A stretch of 64,000 nucleotides of DNA from Ascarosepion bandense (GCA_037127315.1 JBBBDQ010000330.1:6817501-6881500); one strand, 5' to 3'. Counted from the first letter of the stretch, positions 32,105 to 43,400 are shown. Notes: generated by a model from the sequence alone, not told the origin. Numbers and translations are program-made.

Positions 32105-32590
32105 GGTTTGGTTGTTTTGTTTTTATGGCATATCAACCTCCACGGGTCATTTATTACCAACTAAATTTTTATTTATTTATTACTGGTAATACCTTTTTCT
32201 TTTAACAATTTATTGCTGTTTTCATATAAGTTTTGTGTCTAGTAATACTTTTTTCTTTTCGAGTATCAAGATTCATTGGGATTTGTTTTTAAGAGCAAGG
32301 TCCCCAAGTCCTAACCTGTTATTTAGCCCATACCTGAAGGGAAGGGATGAATTAATACCTTTCCCTAGGGTACCAGTGCTTAAGTGAATGCAGGGTATTC
32401 AAACTTGGCTCACCAATTTCTCTTTCCGAGCCGATATCCACTGCACCACAATGCACATCTGTCACTATATGCTTACAGCACTTAGTATTCCCAAGCGGTC
32501 ACCCATCTAAGTACTGACCAGGCTCAATGTTGCTTAACTTTGGTGATTGAGCAAGAACCGGTGTATTCAATGTGATATGGCCGTAAGCCA
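32105..32590 (-). mobile_element. SINE-5S copy, full length
   Basis: The minus-strand 5S head spans 32,589-32,470 and is the best preserved in the window: 'cggccatatcacattgaatacaccgg', then 'gttaagcaacattgagcctgg' and 'gatgggtgaccgcttgggaat'. It is followed by the tRNA-like module, the body with 'ctttcgagtatc...' complement and the same tail as at 11,083 and 42,691. Confidence 0.9.
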
Positions 32591-32757
32591 ATGAAAATGT
32601 AAAATATGATAAAATTAAAGGTGTGAACATCAGTCGAACGAAAAATAATGATAACTCCACATCCTAAACATTTATATAGAAAAACACAAGAAAAACATGA
32701 AAGATAAATTAGACAATTTATGGCAATACTTTATTTAAGAAATTCAAATAACTTTAG

Positions 32758-33025
32758 ACTTGTGGTGCAGTGGATATCAGCTCAGAAAGAGAAATTGGAA
32801 AGCTGAATTCAAATTCCAGTTGAATTACTTGCATTCACTTAGGTGCAAATACCCTTGGGAAAGATATTAATCTGTCTCTTCCCTCCAGCTATGGGTCAAA
32901 TAACAAGATGGATTGGGTTATGTAGCCTTGGTTGGCAACAAGTTTACTGCAGAAAGTAATGGCAACTTATTGCAGGAAACGTTTCTGCCCAGTCAGTCAT
33001 GTCTCTGACGAAACATTATGAGAGA
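32758..33025 (+). mobile_element. SINE-T copy
   Basis: Head 'cttgtggtgcagtggatatcagctcag', B-box-like 'gaattcaaattcc', body 'gggaaagatattaatctgtctcttcc', tail 'ggcaacttattgcaggaaacgtttctgcccagtcagtcatgtctc'. Confidence 0.85.
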
Positions 33026-33194
33026 CAAAGACAATTGGAAGAATCTAATCAATCGTATTTGAGTTTGCTCAGAAAAAAAAAAAGGAAAAGAAAGAAGAAA
33101 ATTATTTCTGTTACTATTGGGTTTACACAAGCAATATAAGATTAAAGAAAAACTAGTCAAAAGCTAATACTAACAGTGTTTCATGTAAATCTCA

Positions 33195-33335
33195 CGATTC
33201 TGGCAGAAGACATTCATTCAGTTAAGTGCCCTACATGATACACGCTTGGGTGATAATGTCCCTTTTGATTCATGACTGACTTCTCCTTCCATGTGCCATG
33301 TTCTTTCAGGACACAGCTGATCATTCTTAGGTTTT
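33195..33335 (-). mobile_element. SINE-T tail and LINE-B end fragments
   Basis: 33,213-33,275 is the inverted end of SINE-T ('gttaagtgccctacatgatacacgcttgggtgataatg'). 33,290-33,330 is the inverted LINE-B end ('catgtgccatgttctttcaggacacagctgatcat'). Confidence 0.55.
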
Positions 33336-33337
33336 TT

Positions 33338-34197
33338 TTTTTTTTAATTCATTCTTTGCCATTGTAATTATCAAGAGTGTACATATGTTTAGCAGTTTTT
33401 ACTCAACTGTTTTATTTAACTCATCATCATCTGCTGGTGAGCCAAGTTTGAACTCCAGTCATGGTTTGTTACATTCACTTGTGCACAAACACCCTTGGGG
33501 AAGGTAAGAATACATCTCTTCTCTCCGCACACCTTGCAGCTTTGTGGTGACTAGCAAGACAGACTAGGTCCTAGAGCCTTTGTTGGAAAACAGTCTACCA
33601 CACAAAGAAATGGCAACTTAATGCTGGGAAATCTTCTGCTTAGTCAGTCATGCTTTCTCCTCTTACCCCACCCAAACCCTGCTCTGCCATCCACTTGCTC
33701 AGGCCTGTCAAGTATGCTACATGCTGCTTTCCCCTGTCTCTTTCCTTCTCTCTGACTTGTGAGTATCAGATTCTCCAAGCACTCATTCCTTATTACATGT
33801 TCCAGTAACTTTAGCTGTCTTTTCATGATGTTCAGTATTAATTTCCTTTTCGTTGCTATCCTTTCCAAAACCTAGCTCGGCATGACTGACTAGGCAGAAG
33901 ATTTTCCCACAGTAAGTTGCCATTACTTTGTGTGGCAGACTATTTTCAAACAAAGGCTCTAAGACTTAGTCTGTCTTGCTCATCAACACATAGCTGCAGG
34001 GTGGGTAGAAAGAAGAGATGGATTTTTACCTTCCGTAAGGTTTTTTGTACATAAGTGAATGTAAAAAAACCATGACTAGAGTTAAAACCTGGCTCACCAG
34101 CAGAAGATGATGACTTAAGTAAAACAGTTGAGTAAAAACTGTTAAACGTACATGCACATTTGATAATTATGGTGACAAAGAATGAATTAAAAATGAC
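33338..34197. repeat. Large inverted duplication with 315-bp arms
   Basis: The left arm (33,338-33,652) and right arm (33,880-34,197) are reverse complements. Each contains a SINE-T copy, and the match continues for about 80-100 bases of non-SINE DNA outside it: 'ttaattcattctttgcc' and 'cagtttttactcaactgtttta' on the left against 'taaaacagttgagtaaaaactg' and 'ggtgacaaagaatgaattaa' on the right. The spacer is a LINE-B fragment. Because the match exceeds the SINE, two independent SINE insertions cannot explain it. Confidence 0.9.
33650..33879 (-). pseudogene. LINE-B fragment in the loop of the inverted duplication
   Basis: A 74-codon open frame (33,644-33,868) has 'KRKLILNIMKRQLKLLEHVI' and 'ECLENLILTSQREGK', the LINE-B C-terminal signature, followed by 'CSILDRPEQVDG'. 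The catalytic parts are absent. Its edges coincide with the ends of the two arms. Confidence 0.75.
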
Positions 34198-34199
34198 CT

Positions 34200-36540
34200 A
34201 AGGATAACAACTAATAATTTAAATAGGATAATCTCACCTATTATTGTACTAGATCAACCTTCAATAAATAATGATATTCAACCTAATTACAATTAATAAG
34301 AGGTAAAGCATTAAAAATACTTCAATCACAGTGCTTCAATTGTTTAATGAGGCCTGAGGTCTACATGTCAAAATACTGTGATGAAAATGCATCATTATTT
34401 TGATAAATTAGGCTTATTGCATTTTGTCAACTATTTTTTTTTTCAAGTTATCTACTTCTAAGACCATGTGTCTGTAGGGATAAGAAATTAATTAAAATCT
34501 TCTTCACTTTTACAAAAATTGACAATGAAGTGTGAAATTTTGGCTTTCCCAAAAATAGAAAAAGGATTGACCATGTGCTTAAAGAAAAAATCCAAACCAG
34601 AATTCGCAAGTAGGTGTTAAATTGATTTTTGATCAATGGGAGGACTTACAAGACTTGAAGACTTCTAGAATCAGTGCAAAAATCTAATGACAATAAACCC
34701 CAGTCAGTGAGTCAGTCAGAGGATGGAAGCTGCAAAGACGACAAACTAAAATGTAACAAGAGAAGCTTCAGGCTGACCCAAACATTTGTCCTCTTTCTCT
34801 TTCCTTCTGCTGATTCCTTTTACTTCTACTTCTCCATCCAAAGACATTCCTACTGAATACATGCATACATACCTACGTATACATATACTCTTTCAACAGT
34901 TACTACTATGAACATTTTCTAAAACTCTTGATACCCATAACTTTATTATTGAACACAAACTCTACCCTTAACTTTTTAATGTTTCTTATTGCACATTAAC
35001 TTCTACAACTTGTGTTATTCTTTCCTTTTAATAAATTTCTATTTTTAACATGAAAAATGTATATTTTATTCTTACACTCTTCCACACATTCCAACCTGCT
35101 GGCAACCAACCTTCTGATGATAATTCTGCACAAATCCTGTAAGCTGTAGGGAGTTTGGTTATGTCTGACAAGACCAAATCAAAGAAACATTAACCATTTT
35201 CCTACACTACATGTCGAGTAAGTTCAGTAAGTATATGAGTAAAAGAAAATGGCAAATCACTTTGTTAAACAAAATGCTCCTGTGTTGTATGCTCTTTTCA
35301 TTAAAAAAAAAAAAAAAAAAAAAAATCAATGGATGTGGCCAATACTGGTATCTGTTAGTGAACATGCAACTCCATTTCACTCCAGGCCAATCATAAGCAT
35401 TTTGAGTTAAATAGACTACTTCCAAATTTGCTAATTTTTCTATCGGCTAGTAGTAAACCCCTCTTTTGGGCCACTAGCTACATTTTTATCTTTCAAATTG
35501 TGCCATCATCTTCAAACAGAGCATAACAAATAAATAAGGGATGCCTAGACACAAGCATTTCAACCCTGTGGCATTACTACCCTCATAGAACTAAAGAGGA
35601 ATGATCGATAGAAAATCAATGTCAGTGTGATAACACACAGGGACTGGACAATTTTTGGCCTTAGCCCATGAGCACATGTTTGGCTCTCCACTTTAAATTG
35701 ACCTTGTGCTACAGCTTCCCACCATGGGTGGAGAGTAGTAACGACTAACAGTAGACTTTCTTTAGGTAGTTGGATGTGAGTGCAGAAAACCTTGGGGCAT
35801 TTTAACAACTTCTGTTCATCATTTCATATTATATATTTATTGATTTTTCACCAGAAATCTTCAGAAGATCCAACTTGAAGTGTGTAAGATAATAAAAACT
35901 AAAAAAGCCCGGAAAAATTTCAGTTTTCCTAATTTAATTTTCTGATGAATCTTAATTCTTCAGCTAATGACTGAATAAGCTCATCATGAGTTTTAGGACA
36001 ATAAAATATCTGTAGAAAATACCCTATCATGTCATTAATTATTTGAGTTTAACAACTTTAAGAAAATATTACAGTAATGATCATAAATATGAATGCTGGC
36101 CATTACTTTAAAAAGTAAGGAGGTACAAATGAAAAGATTTGAAATTGACAACTTTTCCATTTCATTGAAACAGATTTAAACACTTCTTTTCCTTTCTTTC
36201 ATCATATGCTTTGTTTTTTAAGTAATCAAAATGGAATAGTAAATGATTTATGAGGTATTAACAGGAGATGTTAAATACTATCTTCCCTTCTTTCTAAAAA
36301 TCCCTATCTTACAAACATTTTTTTAAATAATAATTAAAAATATAATTCAGCAGACAATGTTATTTAATTTATGGTAACTGGTTTTTGACAATTGCCTTAT
36401 TCAGTTTTTACATTCGATAATGTGCATCTAAAAACTGGTGCTTTTATTGTGGTCATCTTCATTCCTCAGCCTTTTCACTGAAATCAAAATGTAGTAGCTG
36501 TTTATATCAGATTAATTTCATTCTCTCTCTTTCTCTACAT
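34200..36540. other. AT-rich stretch, nothing recognised
   Basis: Frames of 60-82 codons (for example the minus frame 35,560-35,808) lack recognisable domains. The 35,207-35,425 and 35,211-35,396 frames overlap a poly-A tract (35,302-35,325). No repeat family was matched. Confidence 0.5.
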
Positions 36541-36544
36541 CAAT

Positions 36545-38765
36545 CTTGCCTTCTTTTTTTTCTTTTTGGTCAGCACCCCAATTTAGTTATGATATTACTT
36601 TTAGAAGTTTCAAAGCCTTTTGGTATTTTTGTTTACAATGATCAATGAGAACCTTGAAGTTATGTTTGCTATCTGGTATGATTTCTAGATGTTTTATTTG
36701 TTTGAATATGGAAATTAAGTGTTCATTTAATTTTATTTCTGGATCTGAAGCAGTAGGTTCATTTTTGGCAGAAATGTATACAAACAGATTTTGTTTTGGA
36801 GAAACAGAATCCATTTTCATTTGTCCATTTTTCTATCTTCTTTAAGTATATTTGTACATATTTTTCAAGGGAATGCATGTTTGGTGATGAGTGTGACATT
36901 GAGAGATCATCTGCATACAAAGAATTTTTCAATTCCTGTATTAATGCTTTTTAATAATACTATTTATTTTGAGAATAAATAATGTGACTGACACAATGCT
37001 CGCTTGAGGTACTCTTGCTTGAGTGCAGCTGATGTGTTTCCATTTTGTATTTTGAATGTTTGGTTTGAAAAAAAAGTTCTGGTTCTTCCTTTTATTCCAA
37101 TCTTGTTCATATCTTTTAGGATACCATACTTCCATGTGATCTCGTGGACTTTTTTAAGATCAAGTAATACTGATAGAACATGACCTCAAAAAAGCCATCA
37201 CAAATAAAGGATTCTAGCTAGACAAGTTGATCACTAGTTCCTTGGTTTTACTGGAATCCAATTAGGTAGCTCGATAAGAGATTGTTTCTCTCCAGGTACC
37301 ACATTAATTGAGAATTTACCATTCTCTCCATCTTGCAAATGCAACTTGTTAATGCAATGGGTAGGTAGTTTTCTGCTTTAGAATGGTTTAAGAAGTAGAA
37401 TAATGACAAACTCAAGCCACAATTTTGGAAATTTGTTTGAACACCATATAACATTGAAGATCTGGAGAAGTATTAAAAGAGACATTTCTGGCGGCTATTT
37501 TAAAAATTAACAAATTTCATTTGGACTGGTTGCAAAGTTTATATTTTTTTTATGGAATGTTTTAGTTCTCTCTGAGTAAAGAGAATATTGTATTTTTCAT
37601 TATTGTTTGAAATGAATGTAAGTTATTTTTGTTCTATAATGTTTATTTTTTAAATTTGGTAGTGTAAGTATTTGTTGAGGACTTTCTTTGAAACTCTGTT
37701 GCTATAAGGTAAGATTTTATTTTCCAAGCACTTATCTCTAATGGTTTTGGTTAAGTGGACTGTTGCAGTTTTTGGTGTTTTACCATTAATTTTTCTTATT
37801 TTCCATGTTTTGTCCTTTAGTTTGGAGACATAGTTTTGCCAAGGTACACTTTTGAATTTTTTAATTATACAGCTTTTGCTTGAGCTTCCTTGTAGTTTTT
37901 TTAAATTAACTCTGGTCGGGTTGTATAAAAATATCTTTACTATTTTTTTCTTGGTTTTAACTGTTTCTTTGCATTCTACAGCAAATCAGGGTTTTTATTT
38001 GGTACATGATTTAAAGGAAGATTTGAGTATTGTCTGCCTTGCTATTTGTGCTAGTCTGTTTGCAAAGGAGACTACTGGTTCTGGTTCATTGAGAATTTCC
38101 ACGTTGTTTTGGGATGAGCAGAATTCACTGAATTTCAGTTAGTTAGCTTTGTGTAGTTGCCATTTTGGATTCCTTTTTTTCTGGCATAGGCTTGCTTATA
38201 TTTAGGAATATAGGTGAATGGTCACTACCATACTAGTCATCATGGTACCTGGCTGTAGATATGTGTGCATTTGATTATTATGGATACATAGATCAGATGA
38301 TTCTAGTAGAGATTCTAAAATGTTACCAATTCCTATTGCTCCCACATGACGCTGTTTGTATTAAAATCTCCCATTATTGGAATAGGATTGGGAAGTTGGC
38401 CAATTAGCCTTTCCCTTTCAGTCTTATTCAAGCCATATTTTGGAGGAATATAAATTGAACATATGGTTATTATTCAATGAATTTAAGCTTTTACTACCAT
38501 TGCCTATAGATTTGTGTTTAATTGTAGTTTTTCATGGATATTGATTTTTTAAAGCAATATTGAAGTACCACAACTTGGCCTATTCTCTATTGTTGATGCA
38601 TTTATTTTGTGATAAGTTTCATATTGTTGTCAGTTTTTTGAGAATAGTCTCCCACATACAGATTGTATTTGGATCGTAATCTTTAAGGAGTTGTTTGATT
38701 TCCTCATAGTTTGATTTAACACCTCTACAGTTACATTATATGATGCTTGTGTTCCATTTGTTCAT
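36545..38765 (-). pseudogene. LINE-J ORF2: endonuclease and reverse transcriptase, decayed
   Basis: Reading leftward, the N-terminal AP endonuclease region begins near 38,740 ('CRGVKSNYEEIKQLLKDYDP' in conceptual frame, resembling the Jockey-clade start). The middle has decayed endonuclease sequence. The RT domain shows 'ENYLPIALTSCICKMERMVN' (about 37,370-37,300), a block matching the usual N-Y-R-P-I-(A/S)-L motif. 'VPQASIVSVTLFIL' (about 37,010) stands for the usual G-x-P-Q-G-S box with the last glycine replaced. An intact YADD catalytic box is at 36,906-36,917, followed by 'LEKYVQIYLKKIEKW' and 'SPKQNLFVYISAK' (36,800). Many frameshifts and stops separate these blocks, so no protein can be made. 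The 3' end stops near 36,545 and I see no poly-A signal there. Confidence 0.85.
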
Positions 38766-39140
38766 TTGCATGGTAATTATTTTATTGAGCAGATCTTAAT
38801 GATGACTATATTTCTGGTTATCTATTTCCATATATTCCATAATTTCTATACTGTTAGTTTTCCTTGTTTTTTTTTAACTTGTTCTTTATCAAGTATTCAT
38901 ATGTTCTTGATTATTTGGGTTCTTTTCATTTTGTTTTTTTTATTATCATTATGTGGGTTGTCATCGTGTTTAGTTACTTTTAGTTCTGTTTCTTCTTTGG
39001 TTTTTTTTTATTTCAATTTTGTTTTGTATTGAGTTTTGATTGGTTTTTGTTCTGTCAGTTTTCTGTTTGTGGAATTTTTCATTTAAGAAGTTTTGAGTTT
39101 TGCCATTGAGAGGTGGTTGTCTGTGAATTTTTTATTGGAT

Positions 39141-40200
39141 TTACATTGTGGATAGTTTTGGTTCAGTAGCATGGATTGTTTCCAAGCTTACAATTGGTTT
39201 TAATGCTTTTAATGTTAATGTTTTCAATATGTTTAATTCTTGAATTAAAAATGTTAGTTCTTGGGTTTCATGTAATTTATTTGATATTAGATTTTCATAG
39301 CTTGATGTTGCTTGGATAGTTTTTGTATATGATGGTACATTGGAGTTTGTTTTGATGCATTTCACTCTGAGCAAGGCAGAACTGCCACGGGTGTGCAGGG
39401 GGTTACAGAAGAAGTGAGTGATGAGAAAGGGAAACAAGTTACAGGGGAGTCAGAGAAAAAGAATACAGGTGTGAAGAGGGCTGCATGAGAGTGCAGTGAA
39501 GTGAAAAGGAAGAACATTATACAAAAGTTGTCAGGGAAAGGATGTGAGTGAAGAAGATGAGAGATGGCAATTGACTTTGCATTTAAATTACTTATTTACA
39601 GATTTCACAGTCCCTGGAATTTGCTCTATGATTTTTTTTTTTTTTACAATTCAGCTATTTGCTTTCATTTAGGCATGTGATTTCTGTGTGGTTAGGATCA
39701 TTCTCCCCACATTTTCCACCAACTTCCTTGTACATTTATTCTTACTGCATCCATATATTTGAATCATCTTAATGGATTTGGAATATACATTTCCACTTTG
39801 GAAACTGTATAGCCAAATTTTTATTTTCTGTGGTGGTTCTGGTGCATCAAAAGTAATCATATAAGTGTTGGTATCTATAATTCTATCATTTATTTGTTTA
39901 AGACATTCTTTTTATGTCTGTAATGTTTTGTTTTTTGACAGAATTATTGTTCATAATTCCCTCCAGGGTACACAGTGAAAGTTCAGTGTTTCTCACCACA
40001 CCTCTGAAGGAGTTTAAAAATTGGTGTAGGTAGAATCTTATCTTTATATCATGAAATTTGGTAATCCTTAGTATACTTTCAGCATCATGTTTATCTTTGA
40101 CTTCTATCAGTAACATTATTTCTAGTATCTTTTTAACTGTTTTTGGAGTTATCCAAGATAGTAGGATTTTTTCTATTACAAGTTCTATAAATATTTTCAT
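39141..40200 (-). pseudogene. LINE-J ORF1, decayed, with an insertion
   Basis: Three open pieces follow each other upstream of ORF2 on the same strand. 40,200-39,898 has 'VKDKHDAESILRITKFHDIK'. 39,860-39,669 has 'GCSKNKCTRKLVENVGRM', a decayed zinc-knuckle region in which C-x2-C-type spacing is still traceable. 39,360-39,141 is an acidic/helical tail with 'HETQELTFLIQELNILK'. This order (RNA-binding domain, knuckles, C-terminal helices) is normal for Jockey-type ORF1 proteins, which bind element RNA. A LINE-A tail (39,360-39,600) interrupts it, and a LINE-A insertion in the other direction cuts its 5' part at about 40,190. Confidence 0.7.
39360..39600 (-). mobile_element. LINE-A 3' end nested in LINE-J ORF1
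   Basis: On the minus strand it carries 'taaatgcaaagtcaattgccatc', then the body, then the conserved tail 'taaccccctgcacacccgtggcagttctgccttgctcagagtgaaa', which is joined directly to ORF1 coding sequence at 39,360. An A-run is nearly absent. Confidence 0.75.
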
Positions 40201-40665
40201 GGCTTCTGCTCCAATGAACTTAAGTCACTGGTGCCTCTGCAACAGGTGTTTACTCATGCAACCAGATTGGCAATTGGGTCCCACCCATTCACAGTTAGAT
40301 TAACCAAATGCAGACGACAATTCTACTCCTGCAGCTTCTTCTCTTGCACTTCTCGCCTGTGGAACTCACTTCCATATTCTTGCTTTCCTGACGGCTACAA
40401 CCTCCAGGAATTTAAATGCAATGTCAATACGCATCTACTAACCACTTGACTAGTTCTTTCACCACCCTGTATATCCTTTCCTTTCTCTCCACCTTTGCAA
40501 CTGTCATCACACCTGTATTCACATCCTTCTCTTACTCCTTTCCAACTGGTTCATCTTCCTCTTCACTCTCTTCTACATAATCTTTTTACTCTTATGTAGC
40601 CCCCTGCACATCAGTGGCATTACCGCCTTGCTCGAGGTGATACGATTAAAAAAAAAAAAAAAGGT
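40190..40665 (+). pseudogene. LINE-A 3' coding end and tail
   Basis: It begins 'ttctataaatattttcatggcttctgctccaatgaa' (F-Y-K-Y-F-H-G-F-x-S-N-E in frame). It runs through the 72-codon open frame 40,231-40,449 with 'TSRLWNSLPYSCFPDGYNLQ' and ends with the tail 'tagccccctgcacatcagtggcattaccgccttgctcgaggtgatacgatt' and about 15 A. It is 5'-truncated and inserted head-to-head against LINE-J ORF1. Confidence 0.85.
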
Positions 40666-40669
40666 GACA

Positions 40670-41295
40670 ACTTTGTTATTCGTTTGTCTTCTATTGGTTC
40701 TATTAACGAGAATGAATTTTTTTTTCCTTTGATTGATTTTCAGTGTTGCTTTCTATTTCTACATCAGTGTATTGTCTCTTCTTATTTTTTCTTATACTTT
40801 ATTTATTATTATTCATCAGCCCTGCTTCTCCCCCACCTTGAAGCCCCATATGGGGGAGATAAGGGGGAAATCCTATCTACCTCATTCCTTCAGGATTACA
40901 TGACGTTCACTCAAATCTGGGAAGGGTTCCAAGCACCTGTTGCATTCAGGATCATCCACCCAAGTCAGATTTCTACAGAGGTTGAAACAGCCATGTTAGA
41001 TTCCTTTGTTCCCAATTTTATTAACCCTACAGCCACCACTTACTAAGTTTAATGTTTGATATGGTAAATGTGAGCCAATTTTGTTTATTTTGTTCGTCTT
41101 TTGGGGCTTCACATAACCAGCTAGTAGAGGCCAAAGTTGGAGTTTAGGAGTATATGTATAGCACAATTCCTAAAACCATCAACCACCAGGATCTCATCTT
41201 CGTGCACCGAAAGGTCACCACCAATGGCAAACAGGTGGCCCAACTGAGTGATGCAATCTAATGAAGGGAGGAACAAGCAAAATTTAAATTAAGAT
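40670..41295. other. Unidentified coding-like segment
   Basis: A plus frame at 40,684-41,046 ends with 'SFLQDYMTFTQIWEGF' and 'MLDSFVPNFINPTATTY'. Another open run follows at about 41,165-41,263, with 'TINHQDLIFVHRKVTTNGK'. Both look more protein-like than the surrounding DNA and less AT-rich. I do not recognise the protein. It may be an old element or gene copy inserted into the LINE-J region. It appears only once in the window. Confidence 0.3.
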
Positions 41296-41299
41296 GACT

Positions 41300-41671
41300 A
41301 TATACCTGTTTGTATGAGCTTCATTAATGCATATGCAAATTTGATTCAAAGTTGCTGCACTATGTGAGATGGTGTGGTATAAAGTGAATGAGGTTCATGA
41401 ACACTTTTCTTAATTCCCTCAAAAATTTTTTCTATGTTAAATGATATCAAATCTGCTACTGTTCTTTGAGTTAAGTCCAAGGGGACATTTTCAACAAGTT
41501 TCTTCATGACAACTCTAGGATTCTGAACAGAATTGAAGTTCGAAAAATTTCCTGGACACTTGCCAAATTAATTTTATTTTATAGAAAGTGGGGGAAAAAT
41601 AATGTTTGCATAATTGGATCCCGCCATGTAAAGTATTCATGCTTCTTTTATAGAAAAAAACATCCAAGAAG

Positions 41672-41743
<72 letters not shown>

Positions 41744-42380
41744 TGTCAGCTTCATCAAAAAATATAATTTCTTTTAGAATTCTAATCATTTTCCATGGAA
41801 TTTCATCTGCTCCCACCACCACTTTTGTTTTCTCAAATTAGTTGCAGTTGACAACAGATGTTATTGAGTGATGTCATCTTATAACGATAATTGTACTGAA
41901 ATTATGAGAAAACCTTTTGTTCTGTTTCTCTGTAGCAAATCAATCACCAGTTGCTCTTAGAGAAGTTAAGAATTTTAACTTTTAGCCTGTTACCACAGTA
42001 ACCATTCTTTGCGAAATTGATATTTTGAAAATAAAATTCAATTAGAATTTCTGACAATGGTAATGATGATGTTGTCAATTTTCTTATAGGGGAATAATTA
42101 ACATATATAGATTAGTTCTTTTGTTGGAAATTTATAAAATCTTTCTAAATTTTTCTTGAAAATAGGTTTCTAATGTCCACTGTTATTGCTCTTTCTAGTA
42201 ATGATGGAGAATTCCTTAATAATCTTTTGTTGATGTAGTATGGAATGTCAGCATCTTGATTATATTATTTTAAAGTTATATGTGCTATCCATTTTAGTTA
42301 TTACTGCTGTTCTTCAAATGATGTTTTTGCTAGATGGTACAATTCTTTCTTTGTGTTTCTTTCTGTATTGCCATCTCACA
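41300..42380 (-). pseudogene. Probable upstream part of LINE-J ORF1, or another relic
   Basis: The minus strand keeps an open run of about 60 codons near 41,560-41,390, with 'NPRVVMKKLVENVPLDLTQR' and 'FNIEKIFEGIKKSVHEP'. A second piece at 41,822-41,740 has 'MVVGADEIPWKMIRILKEII'. A third lies near 42,250-42,170, with 'INKRLLRNSPSLLERA'. Order and strand fit a 5' extension of the LINE-J ORF1, split by a microsatellite, but no diagnostic motif is seen. Confidence 0.35.
41671..41739. repeat. (TA)n microsatellite, interrupted
   Basis: Two TA runs of about 30 bases separated by 'cattatatat'. Confidence 0.95.
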
Positions 42381-42401
42381 AGGTTTGAAGAATGAAAATT
42401 C

Positions 42402-42479
42402 AATGATTTAAAATGGTTTCAAGCAAGTGAAGACTGGAGGTCTTAGTCCTCACTTGCTTGAAATCATTTTAAATCATTC
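42402..42479. repeat. Short hairpin-forming inverted repeat
   Basis: Arm 42,402-42,435 ('caatgatttaaaatggtttc', then 'aagcaagtgaagact') pairs with 42,445-42,479 ('agtcctcacttgcttgaaat', then 'cattttaaatcattca'). The loop is about 9 bases, with 3-4 mismatches over 34 pairs. Confidence 0.9.
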
Positions 42480-42609
42480 ACCTTAGAAATCAGTTGTATA
42501 CAGCTGACTGTTCCAATATTTCTAAACAAGTTGGGCACCATGCATGATGTCTATATGAAAGTTTCAATCTGACAAGTCTATTTAAAAACATGACTGCAGT
42601 ACATAAAAG

Positions 42610-43400
42610 TATTGCTTCTTGAATTTAGTGACATAGTAATTGTGAGTTCAATTCCTGGGCTAAGTAGTGCAAAATTAGACTTAGTGGAGATTTTGTTTGT
42701 TTTGTTTTTATGGCAAATCAACCTCAGCAGGTCATTTATTGCCAACTAAATTTTATTTATTTATTACTGGTAATACCTTTTTCTTTCAACAATTTATTGT
42801 TGTTTTTATGTAAGTTTTTTTGTGTCTAGTAATACTTTTTTCTTTTTGAGTATCAAGATTCACTGGGGTTTGTTTTTTTAAGGGCGGGGTCCCCAAGTCT
42901 TACCTTGTTATTTAACCCATAACTGGAGGGAAGGGATGGATTAATAGCTTTCCCAAGGGTACCAGTGCTTAAGTGAATGCAGGGTATTCAACTGGATTTC
43001 AAACTTGGCTCACCGATTTCTCTTTCCGAGCCGCTATCCACTGCAACACAACACACATCTGTCACTAGACACTTACAGCACCTGGTATTCCCAAGCGGTC
43101 ACCCATCTAAGTACTGACTAGGCTCAATGTTGCTTAACTTCAGTGATCGAACGAGAACCGGTGTATTCAATGTGATAGGCCGTAAGTCCCAGACTTAGTG
43201 GAGAAGGAGATGAGCAATAATTGAACAGTATTATGTAAGATGAGATATTCCTAGGCATGTACAGTGGAATGAGAACAATATCGCCATTGATTAAATAAAA
43301 AGTTCACTTCAAAATTCCCTGAAAACTACCAGGATTGACAAGTACCTGATGAATGCCTGAGTGCAGAACTGCTAAAATGTTGCAATAACAACAAAGATAA
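42610..43400 (+). mobile_element. SINE-D copy, split by SINE-5S
   Basis: The left part (42,610-42,690) has 'tgacatagtaattgtgagttcaattcctgggc', with a B-box-like core. The right part (43,191-43,400) continues 'agacttagtggagaaggagatgagcaataattgaacag', then 'gagatattcctaggcatgtacagtggaatgagaac', then 'ttcaaaattccctgaa'. Uninterrupted relatives at 54,840-55,115 and 44,310-44,590 show the same order without the gap. Confidence 0.8.
42691..43190 (-). mobile_element. SINE-5S copy, exactly bounded at 500 bp
   Basis: A perfect 14-bp target duplication 'agacttagtggaga' lies at 42,677-42,690 and 43,191-43,204, so the element is exactly 500 bp. Minus-strand order: 5S-like head (43,186-43,075; 'gttaagcaacattgagcctag', 'gatgggtgaccgcttgggaat'), tRNA-like module ('gttgcagtggatagcggctcgg', 'ccaagtttgaaatcc'), a body shared with SINE-T up to 'gttatgggttaaataac', a private tail, and a final 'aaaacaaaacaaac'. 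It is inserted in SINE-D. It is the best reference copy here. Confidence 0.95.

Noticed and set aside
32470..32589. Apparent 5S rRNA gene
   Set aside because: It is the head of a SINE-5S: the same sequence is followed by the same tRNA-like module and tail in several copies with target duplications. No terminator T-run follows the 5S part and there is no tandem 5S array.
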